NCBI GenBank assembly: GCA_025267735.1 | Contig: CM046297.1 | Coordinates: 19,618,011 to 19,682,010, forward strand | Length of the DNA: 64,000 bases | Direction of reading: 5' to 3' | From: Mactra quadrangularis | Lineage: Eukaryota; Mollusca; Bivalvia; Venerida; Mactridae | Shown here: piece by piece, positions 24,741 through 37,300 of the stretch | Position numbering within the stretch: position 1 is the first letter of the stretch | Layout: the number at the start of each line of letters is the position of its first letter | Translations under genes and position numbers: made by a program | The notes under the pieces: model-generated | Told to the model about the DNA's origin: nothing | Database searches by the model: none | The model's input: only the letters and a program-made list of their open reading frames with translations

Positions 24741-27700
24741 GCCCTTGTCTCCGCTCCGTAGACTCTCTATATGTACTATATGTACATGCACGTAGCAAAA
24801 AAATAGGTAAACAATGGTGACCTAGTTCCGGTTTCTGGCTCGGGTCCAACCCAGAACGCCGACCCGGCGACCTGGGTGTCGAACCGACCCGGCTAGGACC
24901 GGTTTTGGGGCGAGTTACGTGCCCTTGTCTCCGCTCCGTAGACTCTCTATATGTACTATATGTACATGCACGTAGCAAAAAAATAGGTAAACAATGGTGA
25001 CCTAGTTCCGGTTTCTGGCTTGGGTCAACCCAAAACGCCGTCCCGGCGACCTGGGTGTCGAACCGACCCGGCTAAGACCGGTTTTGGGGCGAGTTACGTG
25101 CCCTTGTCTCCGCTCCGTAGACTCTCTATATGTACTATATGTACATGCACGTAGCAAAAAAATAGGTAAACAATGGTGACCTAGTTCCGGTTTCTGGCTC
25201 GGGTCCAACCCAGAACGCCGACCCGGCGACCTGGGTGTCGAACCGACCCGGCTAGGACCGGTTTTGTGGCGAGTTACGTGCCCTTGTCTCCGCTCCGTAG
25301 ACTCTCTATATGTACTATATGTACATGCACGTAGCAAAAAAATAGGTAAACAATGGTGACATAGTTCCGGTCTCTGGCCCTGGTCCAACCCACAGAACGC
25401 CGACCCGGCGACCTGGGTGTCGAACCGACCCGGCTAGGACCGGTTTTGGGGCGAGTTACGTGCCCTTGTCTCCGCTCCGTAGACTCTCTATATGTACTAT
25501 ATGTACATGCACGTAGCAAAAAAATAGGTAAACAATGGTGACCTAGTTCCGGTTTCTGGCTCGGGTCCAACCCAGAACGCCGACCCGGCGACCTGGGTGT
25601 CGAACCGACACGTCTAGGACCGGTTTTGGGGCGAGTTACGTGCCCTTGTCTCCGCTCCGTAGACTCTCTATATGTACTATATGTACATGCACGTAGCAAA
25701 AAAATAGGTGAACAATGGTGACCTAGTTCCGGTTTCTGGCTCTGGTCCAACCCAGAACGCCGACCCGGCGACCTGGGTGTCGAACCGACCCGGCTAGGAC
25801 CGGTTTTGGGGCGAGTTACGTGCCCTTGTTTCCGCTCCGTAGACTCTCTATATGTGCTATATGTACATGCACGTAGCAAAAAAATAGGTAAACAATGGTG
25901 ACCTAGTTCCGGTTTCTGGCTCGGGTCTAACCCAGAACGCCGACCCGGCGACCTTGGTGTCGAACCGATCCGGCTAGGACCGGTTTTGGGGCGAGTTACG
26001 TGCCCTTGTCTCCGCTCCGTAGACTCTCTATATGTACTATATGTACATGCACGTAGCAAAAAAATAGGTAAACAATGGTGACCTAGTTCCGGTTTCTGGC
26101 TCGGGTCCAACCCAGAACGCCGACCCGGCAACCTGGGTGTCGAACCGACCCGGCTAGGACCGTTTTTGTGGCGAGTTACGTGCCCTTGTCTCCGCTAAGT
26201 AGACTCTTTATATATACTATATGTACATGCACGTAGGAAAAAATAGGTAAACAATGGTGACCTAGTTCCGGTTTCTGGCTCGGGTCCAACCCAGAACGCC
26301 GACCCGGCAACCTGGGTGTCGAACCGACCGGTTAGGACCGGTTTTGGAGCGAGTTACGTGCCCTTGTCTCCGCTCCGTAGACTCTCTATATGTACTATAT
26401 GTACATGCACGTAGCAAAAAAATAGGTAAACAATGGTGACCTCGTTCCGGTTTCTGGCTCGGGTCCAACCCAGAACGCCGACCCGGCGACCTTGGTGTCG
26501 AACCGACCCGGCTAGGACCGGTTTTGGGGCGAGTTACGTGCCCTTGTCTCCGCTCCGTAGACTCTCTATATATACTATATGTACAGCACGTAGCAAAAAA
26601 TAGGTAAACAATGGTGACCTAGTTCCTGTTTCTGGCTCGGGTCCAACCCAGAACACCGAAACGGCGACCTGGGTGTCGAACCGACCCGGCTAGGACCGGT
26701 TTTGGGGCGAGTTACGAACCCTTGTCTCTGCTCCGTAGACTCTCTATATGTACTATATGTACATGCACGTAGCAAAAAAATAGGTAAACAATTGTTGATC
26801 TAGTTCCGGTTTCTGGCTCGGGTCCAACCCAGAACGCCGTCCCGGCGACCTGGGTGTCGAACCGACCCGGCTAGGACCGGTTTTGGGGCGAGTTACGTGC
26901 CCTTGTCTCCGCTCCGTAGACTCTCTATATGTACTATATGTACATGCACGCAGCAAAAAAATAGGTAAACAATGGTGACCTAGTTCCGGTTTCTGGCTCG
27001 GGTCCAACCCAGAACGCCGACCCGGCGACCTGGGTGTCGAACCGACCCGGCTAGGACCGGTTTTGGTGCGAGTTACGTGCCCTTGTCTCCGCTCCGTAGA
27101 CTCTCTATATGTACTATATGTACATGCACGTAGCAAAAAATAGGTAAACAATGGTGACCTAGTTCCGGTTTCTGGCTCGGGTCCAACCCAGAACGCCGAC
27201 CCGCGACCTGGGTGTCGAACCGACCCGGCTAGGACCGGTTTTGGAGCAGTTACGTGCCCTTGTCTCCGCTCCGTAGACTCTCTATATGTACTAAATGTAC
27301 ATGCACGTAGCAAAAAAATAGGTAAACAATGGTGACCTAGTTCCGGTTTCTGGCTCGGGTCCAACCCAGAACGCCGACCCGGCGACCTGGGTGTCGAACC
27401 GACCCAGCTAGGACCGGTTTTGGGGCGAGTTACGTGCCCTTGTCTCCGCTCCGTAGACTCTGTATATGTACTATATATACATGCACGTAGCAAAAAAATA
27501 GATAAACAATGGTGACCTAGTTCCGGTTTCTGGCTCGGGTCCAACCCAGAACGCCGACGCGGCGACCTGGGTGTCGAACCGACCCGGCTAGGACCGGTTT
27601 TGGGGCGAGTTACGTGCCCTTGTCTCCGCTCCGTAGACTCTCTATATGTACTATATGTACATGCACGTAGCAAAAAAATAGGTAAACCATGGTGACCTAG

Positions 27701-30310
27701 TTTCGGTTTCTGGCTCGGGTCCAAGCCAGAACGCCGACCCGGCGACCTGGAAGTCGAACCGACCCGGCTAGGACCGGTGTTGGGGCGAGTAACGTGCCCT
27801 TGTCTCCGCTCCGTAGACTCTCTATAAGTACTATATGTACATGCACGTAGCAAAAAAATAGGTAAACAATGGTGACCTAGTTCCGGTTTCTGGCTCGGGT
27901 CCAACCCAGAACATCGACCCGCCGAAGTGGGTGTCGAACCGACCCGGCTAGGACCGGTTTTGGGGCGAGTTACGTGCCCTTGTCTCCGCTCCGTAGACTC
28001 TCTATATGTACTATATGTACATGCACGTAGCTAAAAAATAGGTAAACAATGGTGACCTAGTTCCGGTTTCTGGCTCGGGTCCAACCCAGAACGCCGACCC
28101 GCCGACCTGGGCGACGAACCGACCCGGCTAGGACCGGTTTTGGGGCGAGTTACGTGCCCTTGTCTCCGCTCCGTAGACTCTCTATATGTACTATATGTCC
28201 ATGCACGTAGCAAAAAAATAGGTAAACAATGGTGACCTAGTTCCGGTTTCTGGCTCGGGTCCAACCCAGAACGCCGACCCGGCGACCTGGGGTTCCGACC
28301 CGGCTAGGACCGGTTTTGGGGCGAGGTACGTGCCCTTGTCTCCGCTCCGTAGACTCTCTATATGTACTATATGTACATGCACGTAGCAAAAAAATAGGTA
28401 AACAATGGTGACCTAGTTCCGGTTTCTGGCTCGGGTCCAACCCAGAACGCCGACCCGGCGACCTGGGTGTCGAACCGACCCGGCTAGGACCGGTTTTGGG
28501 CGAGTTACGTGCCCTTGTCTCCGCTCCGTAGACTCTCTATATGTACTATATTTACATGCACGTAGCAAAAAAAAAGGTAAACAATGGTGACCTAGTTCCG
28601 GTTTCTGGCTCGGGTCCAACCCCGGACGCCGACCGTGCAACCTGGGTGTCGAACCGACCCGGCTAGGACCGGTTTTGGGGCGAGTTACGTGCCCTTGTCT
28701 CCGCTCCGTAGACTCTCTATATGTACTATATGTACATGCACGTAGCAAAAAAATAGGTAAACAATGGTGACCTAGTTCCGGTTTCTGGCTCGGGTCCAAC
28801 CCAGAACGCCGACCCGGCGACTTGGGCGACGAACCGACCCGGCTAGGACCGGTTTTGGGGCGAGTTACGTGCCCTTGTCTCCGCTCCGTAGACACTCTCT
28901 ATGTACTATATGTACATGCACGTAGCAAAAAAATAGGTAAACAATGGTGACCTAGTTCCGGTTTCTGGCTCGGGTCCAACCCAGAACGCCGACCCGGCGA
29001 CCTGGGTGTCGAACCGACCCAGCTAGGACCGGTTTTGGGGCGAGTTACGTGCCCTTGTCTCCGCTCCGTAGACTCTCTATATGTACTATATGTACATGCA
29101 CGTAGCAAAAAAATAGGTAAACAATGGTGACCTAGTTCCGGTTTCTGGCTCGGGTCCAACCCAGAACGCCGACCCGGCGACCTGGGTGTCGAACCGACCC
29201 GGCTAGGACCGGTTTTGGGGCGAGTTACGTGCCCTTGTCTCCGCTCCGTAGACTCACTATATGTACTATATGTACATGCACGTAGCAAAAAAATAGGTAA
29301 ACAATGGTGACCTAGTTCCGGTTTCTGGCTTGGGTCAACCCAAAACGCCGTCCCGGCGACCTGGGTGTCGAACCGACCCGGCTAGGACCGGTTTTGGGGC
29401 GAGTTACGTGCCCTTGTCTCCGCTCCGTAGACTCTCTATATGTACTATATGTACATGCACGTAGCAAAAAAATAGGTAAACAATGGTGACCTAGTTCCGG
29501 TTTCTGGCTCGGGTCCAACCCAGAACGCCGACCCGGCGACCTGGGTGTCGAACCGACCCGGCTAGGACCGGTTTTGGGGCGAGTTACGGGCCCTTGTCTC
29601 CGCTCCGTAGACTCTCTATATGTACTATATGTACATGCACGTAGCAAAAAAATAGGTAAACAATGGTGACATAGTTCCGGTCTCTGGCTCGGGTCCAACC
29701 CAGAACGCCGACCCGGCGACCTGGGTGTCGAACCGACCCGGCTAGGACCGGTTTTGGGGCGAGTTACGTGCCCTTGTCTCCGCTCCGTAGACTCTCTATA
29801 TGTACTATATGTACATGCACGTAGCAAAAAAATAGGTAAACAATGGTGACCTAGTTCCGGTTTCTGGCTCGGGTCCAACCCAGAACGCCGACCCGGCGAC
29901 CTGGGTGTCGAACCGACCCGGCTAGGACCGGTTTTGGGGCGAGTTACGTGCCCTTGTCTCCGCTCCGTAGACTCTCTATATGTACTATATGTACATGCAC
30001 GTAGCAAAAAAATAGGTAAACAATGGTGACCTAGTTCCGGTTTCTGGCTCGGGTCCAACCCAGAACGCCGACCCGGCGACCTGGGTGTCGAACCGACCCG
30101 GCTAGGACCGGTTTTGGGGCGAGTTACGTGCCCTTGTTTCCGCTCCGTAGACTCTCTATATGTACTATATGTACATGCACGTAGCAAAAAAATAGGTAAA
30201 CAATGGTGACCTAGTTCCGGTTTCTGGCTCGGGTCCAACCCAGAACGCCGACCCGGCGACCTTGGTGTAGAACCGATCCGGCTAGGACCGGTTTTGGGGC
30301 GAGTTACGTG
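22900..30310 (+). repeat. About 25-monomer (4.5-kb) segmental duplication within array A
   Basis: Segment about 22900-25985 recurs at about 27395-30295. Shared markers in order include CCCAGCTAGG, AAATAGATAAAC, AAACCATGGTGACC, ACATCGACCCGCCGAAGTGG, GTAGCTAAAAAATAGG, GTCCATGC, GCGAGGTACG, ATTTACATGC, CAACCCCGGACG, TGGGTCAACCCAAAACG and GACATAGTTCCGGTCTC. The offset is 4495 bp on the left and 4310 bp on the right, so the second copy has about one monomer fewer. It also carries private small deletions, for example near 28290 and 28500. Confidence 0.87.
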
Positions 30311-33300
30311 CCCCTGTCTCCGCTCCGTAGACTCTCTATATGTACTATATGTACATGCACGTTGCAAAAAAATAGGTAAACAATAGTGACCTAGTTCCGG
30401 TTTCTGGCTCGGGTCCAACCCAGAACGCCGACCCGGCGACCTGGGTGTCGAACCGACCCGGCTAGGACCGGTTTTGGGGCGAGTTACGTGCCCTTGTCTC
30501 CGCTCCGTAGACTCTCTATATGTACTATATGTACATGCACGTAGCAAAAAAATAGGTAAACAATGGTGACCTAGTTCCGGTTTCTGGCTCGGGTCCAACC
30601 CAGAACGCCGATCCGGCGACCTGGGTGTCGAGCCGACCCGGCTAGGACCGGTTTTGGGGCGAGTTACGTGCCCATGTCTCCGCTCCGTAGACTCTCTATA
30701 TGTACTATATGTACATGCACGTAGCAAAAAAAAAGGTAAACAATGGTGACCTAGTTCCGGTTTCTGGCTCGGGTCCAACCCAGAACGCCGACCCGGCGAC
30801 CTGGGTGTCGAACCAAACCCGGCTAGGACCGGTTTTGGGGCGAGTTACGTGCCCTTGTCTCCGCTCCTTAGACTCTCTATATGTACTATATGTACATGCA
30901 CGTAGCAAAAAAATAGGTAAACAATGGTGACCTAGTTCCGGTTTCTGGCTCGGGTCCAACCCAGAACGCCGACCCGGCGACCTGGGTGTCGAACAGACCT
31001 GGCTATGACCGGTTTTTGGGCGAGTTACGTGCCCTTGTCTCCGCTCCGTAGACTCTCTATATGTAATATATGTACATGCACGTAGCAAAAAAATAGGTAA
31101 ACAATGGTGACCTAGTTCCGGTTTCTGGCTCGGGTCCAACCCAGAACGCCGACCCGGCGACCTGGGTGTCGAACCGACCCGGCTAGGAGCGGTTTTGGGG
31201 CGAGTTACGTGCCCTTGTCTCCGCTCCGTAGACTCTCTATATGTACTATATGTACATGCAAGTAGCAAAAAAATAGGTAAACAATGGTGACCTAGTTCCG
31301 GTTTCTGGCTCGGGTCCAACCCAGAACGCCGACCCGGCGACCTGGGTGTCGAACCGACCCGGCTAGGACCGGTTTTGGGGCGAGTTACGTGCCCTTGTCT
31401 CCGCTCCGTAGACTCTCTATATGTACTATATGTACATGAACGTAGCAAAAAAATAGGTAAACAATGGTGACCTAGTTCCGGTTTCTAGCTCGGGTTCAAC
31501 CCAGAACGCCGACCCGGCGACCTGGGTGTCGAACCGACCCGGCTAGGACCGGTTTTGGGGCGAGTTACGTGCCCTTGTCTCCGCTCCGTAGACTCTCTTT
31601 ATGTACTATATGTACATGCACGTAGCAAAAAAATAGGTTAACAATGGTGACCTAGTTCCGGTTTCTGGCTCGGGTCCAACCCAGAACGCCGACCCGGCGA
31701 CCTGGGTGTCGAACCGACCCGGCTAGGACCGATTTTGGGGCGAGTTACGTGCCCTTGTCTCCGCTCCGCAGACTCTCTATATGTACTTTATGTACATGCA
31801 CGTAGCAAAAAAATAGGTAAACAATGGTGACCTAGTTCCGGTTTCTGGCTCGGGTCCAACTCAGAACGCCGACCCGGCGACCTGGGTGTCGAACCGACCC
31901 GACTAGGACCGGTTTTGGGGCGAGTTACGTGCCCTTGTCTCCGCTCCGTAGACTCTCTATATGTACTATATGTACATGCACGTAGCAAAAAAATAGGTAA
32001 ACAATGGTGACCTAGTTCCGGTTTATGGCTCGGGTCCAACCCTGAACGCCGACCCGGCTACCTGGGTGTCGAACCGACCCGGCTAGGACCGGTTTTGGGG
32101 CGAGTTACGTGCCCTTGTCTCCGCTCCGTAGACTCTCTATATGTACTATATGTACATGCACGTAGCAAAAAAATAGGTAAACAATGGTGACCTATTTCCG
32201 GTTTCTGGCTCGGGTCCAACCCAGAACGCCGTCCCGGCGACCTGGGTGTCGAACCGACCCGGCTAGGACCGGTTTTGGGGCGAGTTACGTGCCCTTGTCT
32301 CCGCTCCGTAGACTCTCTATATGTACTTTATGTACATGCACGTAGCAAAAAAAATAGGTAAACAATGGTGACCTAGTTCCGGTTTCTGGCTCGGGTCCAA
32401 CCCAGAACGCCGACCCGGCGACCTGGGTGTCGAACCGACCCAGCTAGGACCGGTTTTGGGGCGAGTTACGTGCCCTTGTCTCCGCTCCGTAGACTCTCTA
32501 TATGTACTATATGTACATGCACGTTGCAAAAAAATAGGTAAACAATGGTGACCTAGTTCCGGTTTCTGGCTCGGGTCCAACCCAGAACGCCGACCCGGCG
32601 ACCTGGGTGTCGAACCGACCCGGCTAGGACCGGTTTTGGGGCGAGTTACGTGCCCTTGTCTCCGCTCCGTAGACTCTCTATATGTACTATATGTACATGC
32701 ACGTAGCAAAAAAATAGGTAAACAATGGTGACCTAGTTCCGGTTTCTGGCTCGGGTCCAACCCAGAACGCCGAACCGGCGACCTGGGTGTCGAACCGACC
32801 CGGCTAGGACCGGTTTTGGGGCGAGTTACGTGCCCTTGTCTCCGCTCCGTAGACTCTCTATATGTAATATATATGTACATGCACTTAGCAAAAAAATAGG
32901 TAAACAATGGTGACCTAGTTCCGGTTTCTGGCTCGGGTCCAACCCAGAACGCCGTCCCGGCGACCTGGGTGTCGAACCGACCCGGCTAGGACCGGTTTTG
33001 GGGCGAGTTACGTGCCCTTGTCTCCGCTCCGTAGACTCTCTATATGTACTTTATGTACATGCACGTAGCAATAAAATAGGTAAACAATGGTGACCTAGTT
33101 CCGGATTCTGGCTCGGGTCCAACCCAGAACGCCGACCCGGCGACCTGGGTGTCGAACCGACCCGGCTAGGACCGGTTTTGGGGCGAGTTACGTGCCCTTG
33201 TCTCCGCTCCGTAGACTCTCTATATGTACTATATGTACATGCACGTAGCAAAAAAATAGGTAAACAATGGTGACCTAGTTCCGGTTTCTGGCTCGGGTCC

Positions 33301-34314
33301 AACCCAGAACACCGACCCGGCGACCTGGGTGTCGAACCGACCCGGCTAGGACCGGTTTTGGGGCGAGTTACGTGCCCTTTTCTCCGCTCCCTAGACTCTC
33401 TATATGTACTTTATGTACATGCACGTAGCAAAAAAATAGGTAAACAATGGTGACCTAGTTCCGGTTTCTGGCTCGGGTCCAACCCAGAACGCCGACCCGG
33501 CGACCTGGGTGTCGAACCGACCCAGCTAGGACCGGTTTTGGGGCGAGTTACGTGCCCTTGTCTCCGCTCCGTAGACTCTCTATATGTACTATATGTACAT
33601 GCACGTAGCAAAAAAATAGGTAAACAATGGTGACCTAGTTCCGGTTTCTGGCTCGGGTCCAACCCAGAACGCCGACACGGCGACCTGGGTGTCGAACCGA
33701 CCCGGCTAGGACCGGTTTTGGGGCGAGTTACGTGCCCTTGTCTCCGCTCCGAAGACTCTCTATATGTACTATATGTACATGCACGTAGCAAAAAAATAGG
33801 TAAACAATGGTGACCTAGTTCCGATTTCTGGCTCGGGTCCAACCCAGAACGCCGACCCGGCGACCTGGGTGTCGAACCGACCCGGCTAGGACCGGTTTTG
33901 GGGCGAGTTACGTGCCCTTGTCTCCGCTCCGTAGACTCTCTATATGTACTATATGTTCATGCACTTAGCAAAAAAATAGGTAAACAATGGTGACCTAGTT
34001 CCGGTTTCTGGCTCGGGTCCAACCCAGAACGCCGTCCCGGCGACCTGGGTGTCGAACCGACCCGGCTAGGACCGGTTTTGGGGCGAGTTACGTGCCCTTG
34101 TCTCCGCTCCGTAGACTCTCTATATGTACTTTATGTACATGCACGTAGCAAAAAAATAGGTAAACAATGGTGACCTAGTTCCGGTTTCTGGCTCGGGTCC
34201 AACCCAGAACGCCGACCCGGCGACCTGGGTGTCGAACCGACCCGGCTAGGACCGGTTTTGGGGCGAGTTACGTGCCCTTGTCTCCGCTCCGTAGACTCTC
34301 TATATGTACTATAT

Positions 34315-37300
34315 GTACTGCACGTAGCAAAAAAATAGTTAAACAATGGTGACCTAGTTCCGGTTTCTGGCTTGGGTCCAACCCAGAACGCCGACCGGCG
34401 ACCTGGGTGTCGAACCGACCCGGCTAAGACCGGTTTTGGGGCGAGTTACGTGCCCTTGTCTCCGCTCCGTAGACTCTCTATATGTACTATATGTACAAGC
34501 ACGTAGCAAAAAAATAGGTAAACAATGGTGACCTAGTTCCGGTTTCTGGCTCGGGTCCAACCCAGAACGCCGACCCGGCGACCTGGGTGTCGAACCGACC
34601 CGGCTAGGACCGGTTTTGGGGCGAGTTACGTGCCCTTGTCTCCGCTCCGTAGACTCTCTATATGTACTATATGTACATGCACGTAGCAAAAAAATAGGTA
34701 AACAATGGTGACCTAGGTCCGGTTTCTGGCTCGGGTCCAACCCAGAACGCCGACCCGGCGACCTGGGTGTCGAACCGACCCGGCTAGGACCGGTTTTGGG
34801 GCGAGTTACGTGCCCTTGTCTCCGCTCCGTAGACTCTCTATATGTACTATATGTACATGCACGTAGCAAAAAAATAGGTAAACAATGGTGACCTAGTTCC
34901 GGTTTCTGGCTCGGGTCCAACCCAGAACGCCGACCCGGCGACCTGGGTGTCGAACCGACCCGGCTAGGACCGGTTTTGGGGCGAGTTACGTGCCCCTGTC
35001 TCCGCTCCGTAGACTCTCTATATGTACTATATGTACATGCACGTAGCAAAAAAATAGGTAAACAATGGTGACCTAGTTCCGGTTTCTGGCTCGGGTCCAA
35101 CCCAGAACGCCGACCCGGCGACCTGGGTGTCGAACCGACCCGGCTAGGACCGGTTTTGGGGCGAGTTACGTGCCCTTGTCTCCGCTCCGTAGACTCTCTA
35201 TATGTACTATATGTACATGCACGTAGCAAAAAAATAGGTAAACAATGGTGACCTAGTTCCGGTTTCTGGCTCGGGTCCAACCCAGAACGCCGACCCGGCG
35301 ACCTGGGTGTCGAACCGATCCGGCTAGGACCGGTTTTGGGGCGAGTTACGTGCCCTTGTCTCCGCTCCGTAGACTCTCTATATGTACTATATGTACATGC
35401 AAGTAGCAAAGAAATAGGTAAACAATGGTGACCTAGTTCCGGTTTCTGGCTCGGGTCCAACCCAGAACGCCGACCCGGCGACCTGGGTGTCGAACCGACC
35501 CGGCTAGGACCGGTTTTGGGGCGAGTTACGTGCCCTTGTCTCCGCTCCGTAGACTCTCTATATGTACTATAATTATGTACATGCACGTAGCAAAAAAATA
35601 GGTAAACAATGGTGACCTAGTTCCGGTTTCTGGCTCGGGTCCAACCCAGAACGCCGACCCGGTGACATGGGTGTCGAATCGACCCGGCTAGGACCGGTTT
35701 TGGGGCGAGTTACGTGCCCTTGTCTCCGCTCCGTAGACTCTCTATATGTACTATATGTACATGCACGTAGCAAAAAAATAGGTAAACAATGGTGACCTAG
35801 TTCCGGTTTCTGGCACGGGTCCAACCCAGAACGCCGACCCGGCGACCTGGGTGTCGAACCGACCCGGCTAGGACCGGTTTTGGGGCGAGTTACGTGCCCT
35901 TGTCTCCGCTCCGTAGACTCTCTATATGTACTATATGTACATGCACGTAGCAAATAAATAGGTAAACAATGGTGACCTAGTTCCGGTTTCTGGCTCGGTT
36001 CCAACCCAGAACGCCGACCCGGCGACCTGGGTGTCGAACCGACCCGGCTAGGACCGGTTTTGGGGCGAGTTACGTGCCCTTGTCTCCGCTCCGTAGACTC
36101 TCTATATGTACTATATGTACATGCACGTAGCAAAAAAATAGGTAAACAATGGTGACCTAGTTCCGGTTTCTGGCTCGGGACCAACCCAGAACGCCGACCC
36201 GGCGACCTGGGTGTCGAACCGACCCGGCTAGGACCGGTTTTGGGCGAGTTACGTGCCCTTGTCTCCGCTCCGTAGACTCTCTATATGTACTATATGTACA
36301 TGCACGTAGCAAAAAAATTGGTATCAATGGTGACCTATTTCCGGTTTCTGGCTCGGGTCCGACCCAGAACGCCGACCCGGCGACCTGGGTGTCGAACCGA
36401 CCCGGCTAGGACCGGTTTTGGGGCGAGTTACGTGCCCTTGTCTCCGCTCCGTAGACTCTCTATATGTACTATATGTACATGCACGTAGCAAAAAAATAGG
36501 TAAACAATGGTGACCTAGTTCCGGTTTCTGGCTCGGGTCCGACCCAGAACGCCGACCCGGCGACCTGGGTGTCGAACCGACCCGGCTAGGACCGGTTTTG
36601 GGGCGAGTTACGTGCCCTTGTCTCCGCTCCATAGACTCTCTATATGTACTATATGTACATGAACGAAGCAAAAAAATAGGTAAACAATAGTGACCTAGTT
36701 CCGGTTTCTAGCTCGGGTCCAACCCATAACGCCGACCCGGCGACCTGGGTGTCGAACCGACCCGGCTATGACCGGTTTTGGGGCGAGTTACGTGCCCTTG
36801 TCTCCGCTCCGTAGACTCTCTATATGTACTATATGTACATGCACGTAGCAAAAAAATAGGTAAACAATGGTGACCTAGTTTCTGTTTCTGGCTCGGGTCC
36901 AACCCAGAACGCCGACCCGGCGACCTGGGTGTCGAACCGACCCGGCTATGACCGGTTTTGGGGCGAGTTACGTGCCCTTGTCTCCGCTCCGTAGACTCTC
37001 TATATGTACTATATGTACATGCACGTAGCAAAAAAATAGGTAAACAATGGTGACCTAGTTTCGGTTTCTGGCTCGGGTCCAACCCAGAACGCCGACCCGG
37101 CGACCTGGGTGTCGAACCGACCCGGCTAGGACCGGTTTTGGGGCGAGTTACGTGCCCATGTCTCCGCTCCGTAGACTCTCTATATGTACTATATGTACAT
37201 GCACGTAGCAAAAAAAAAGGTAAACAATGGTGACCTTGTTCAGGTTTCTGGCTCGGGTCCAACACAGAACGCCGACCCCGCGACCTGGGTGTCGAACCAA

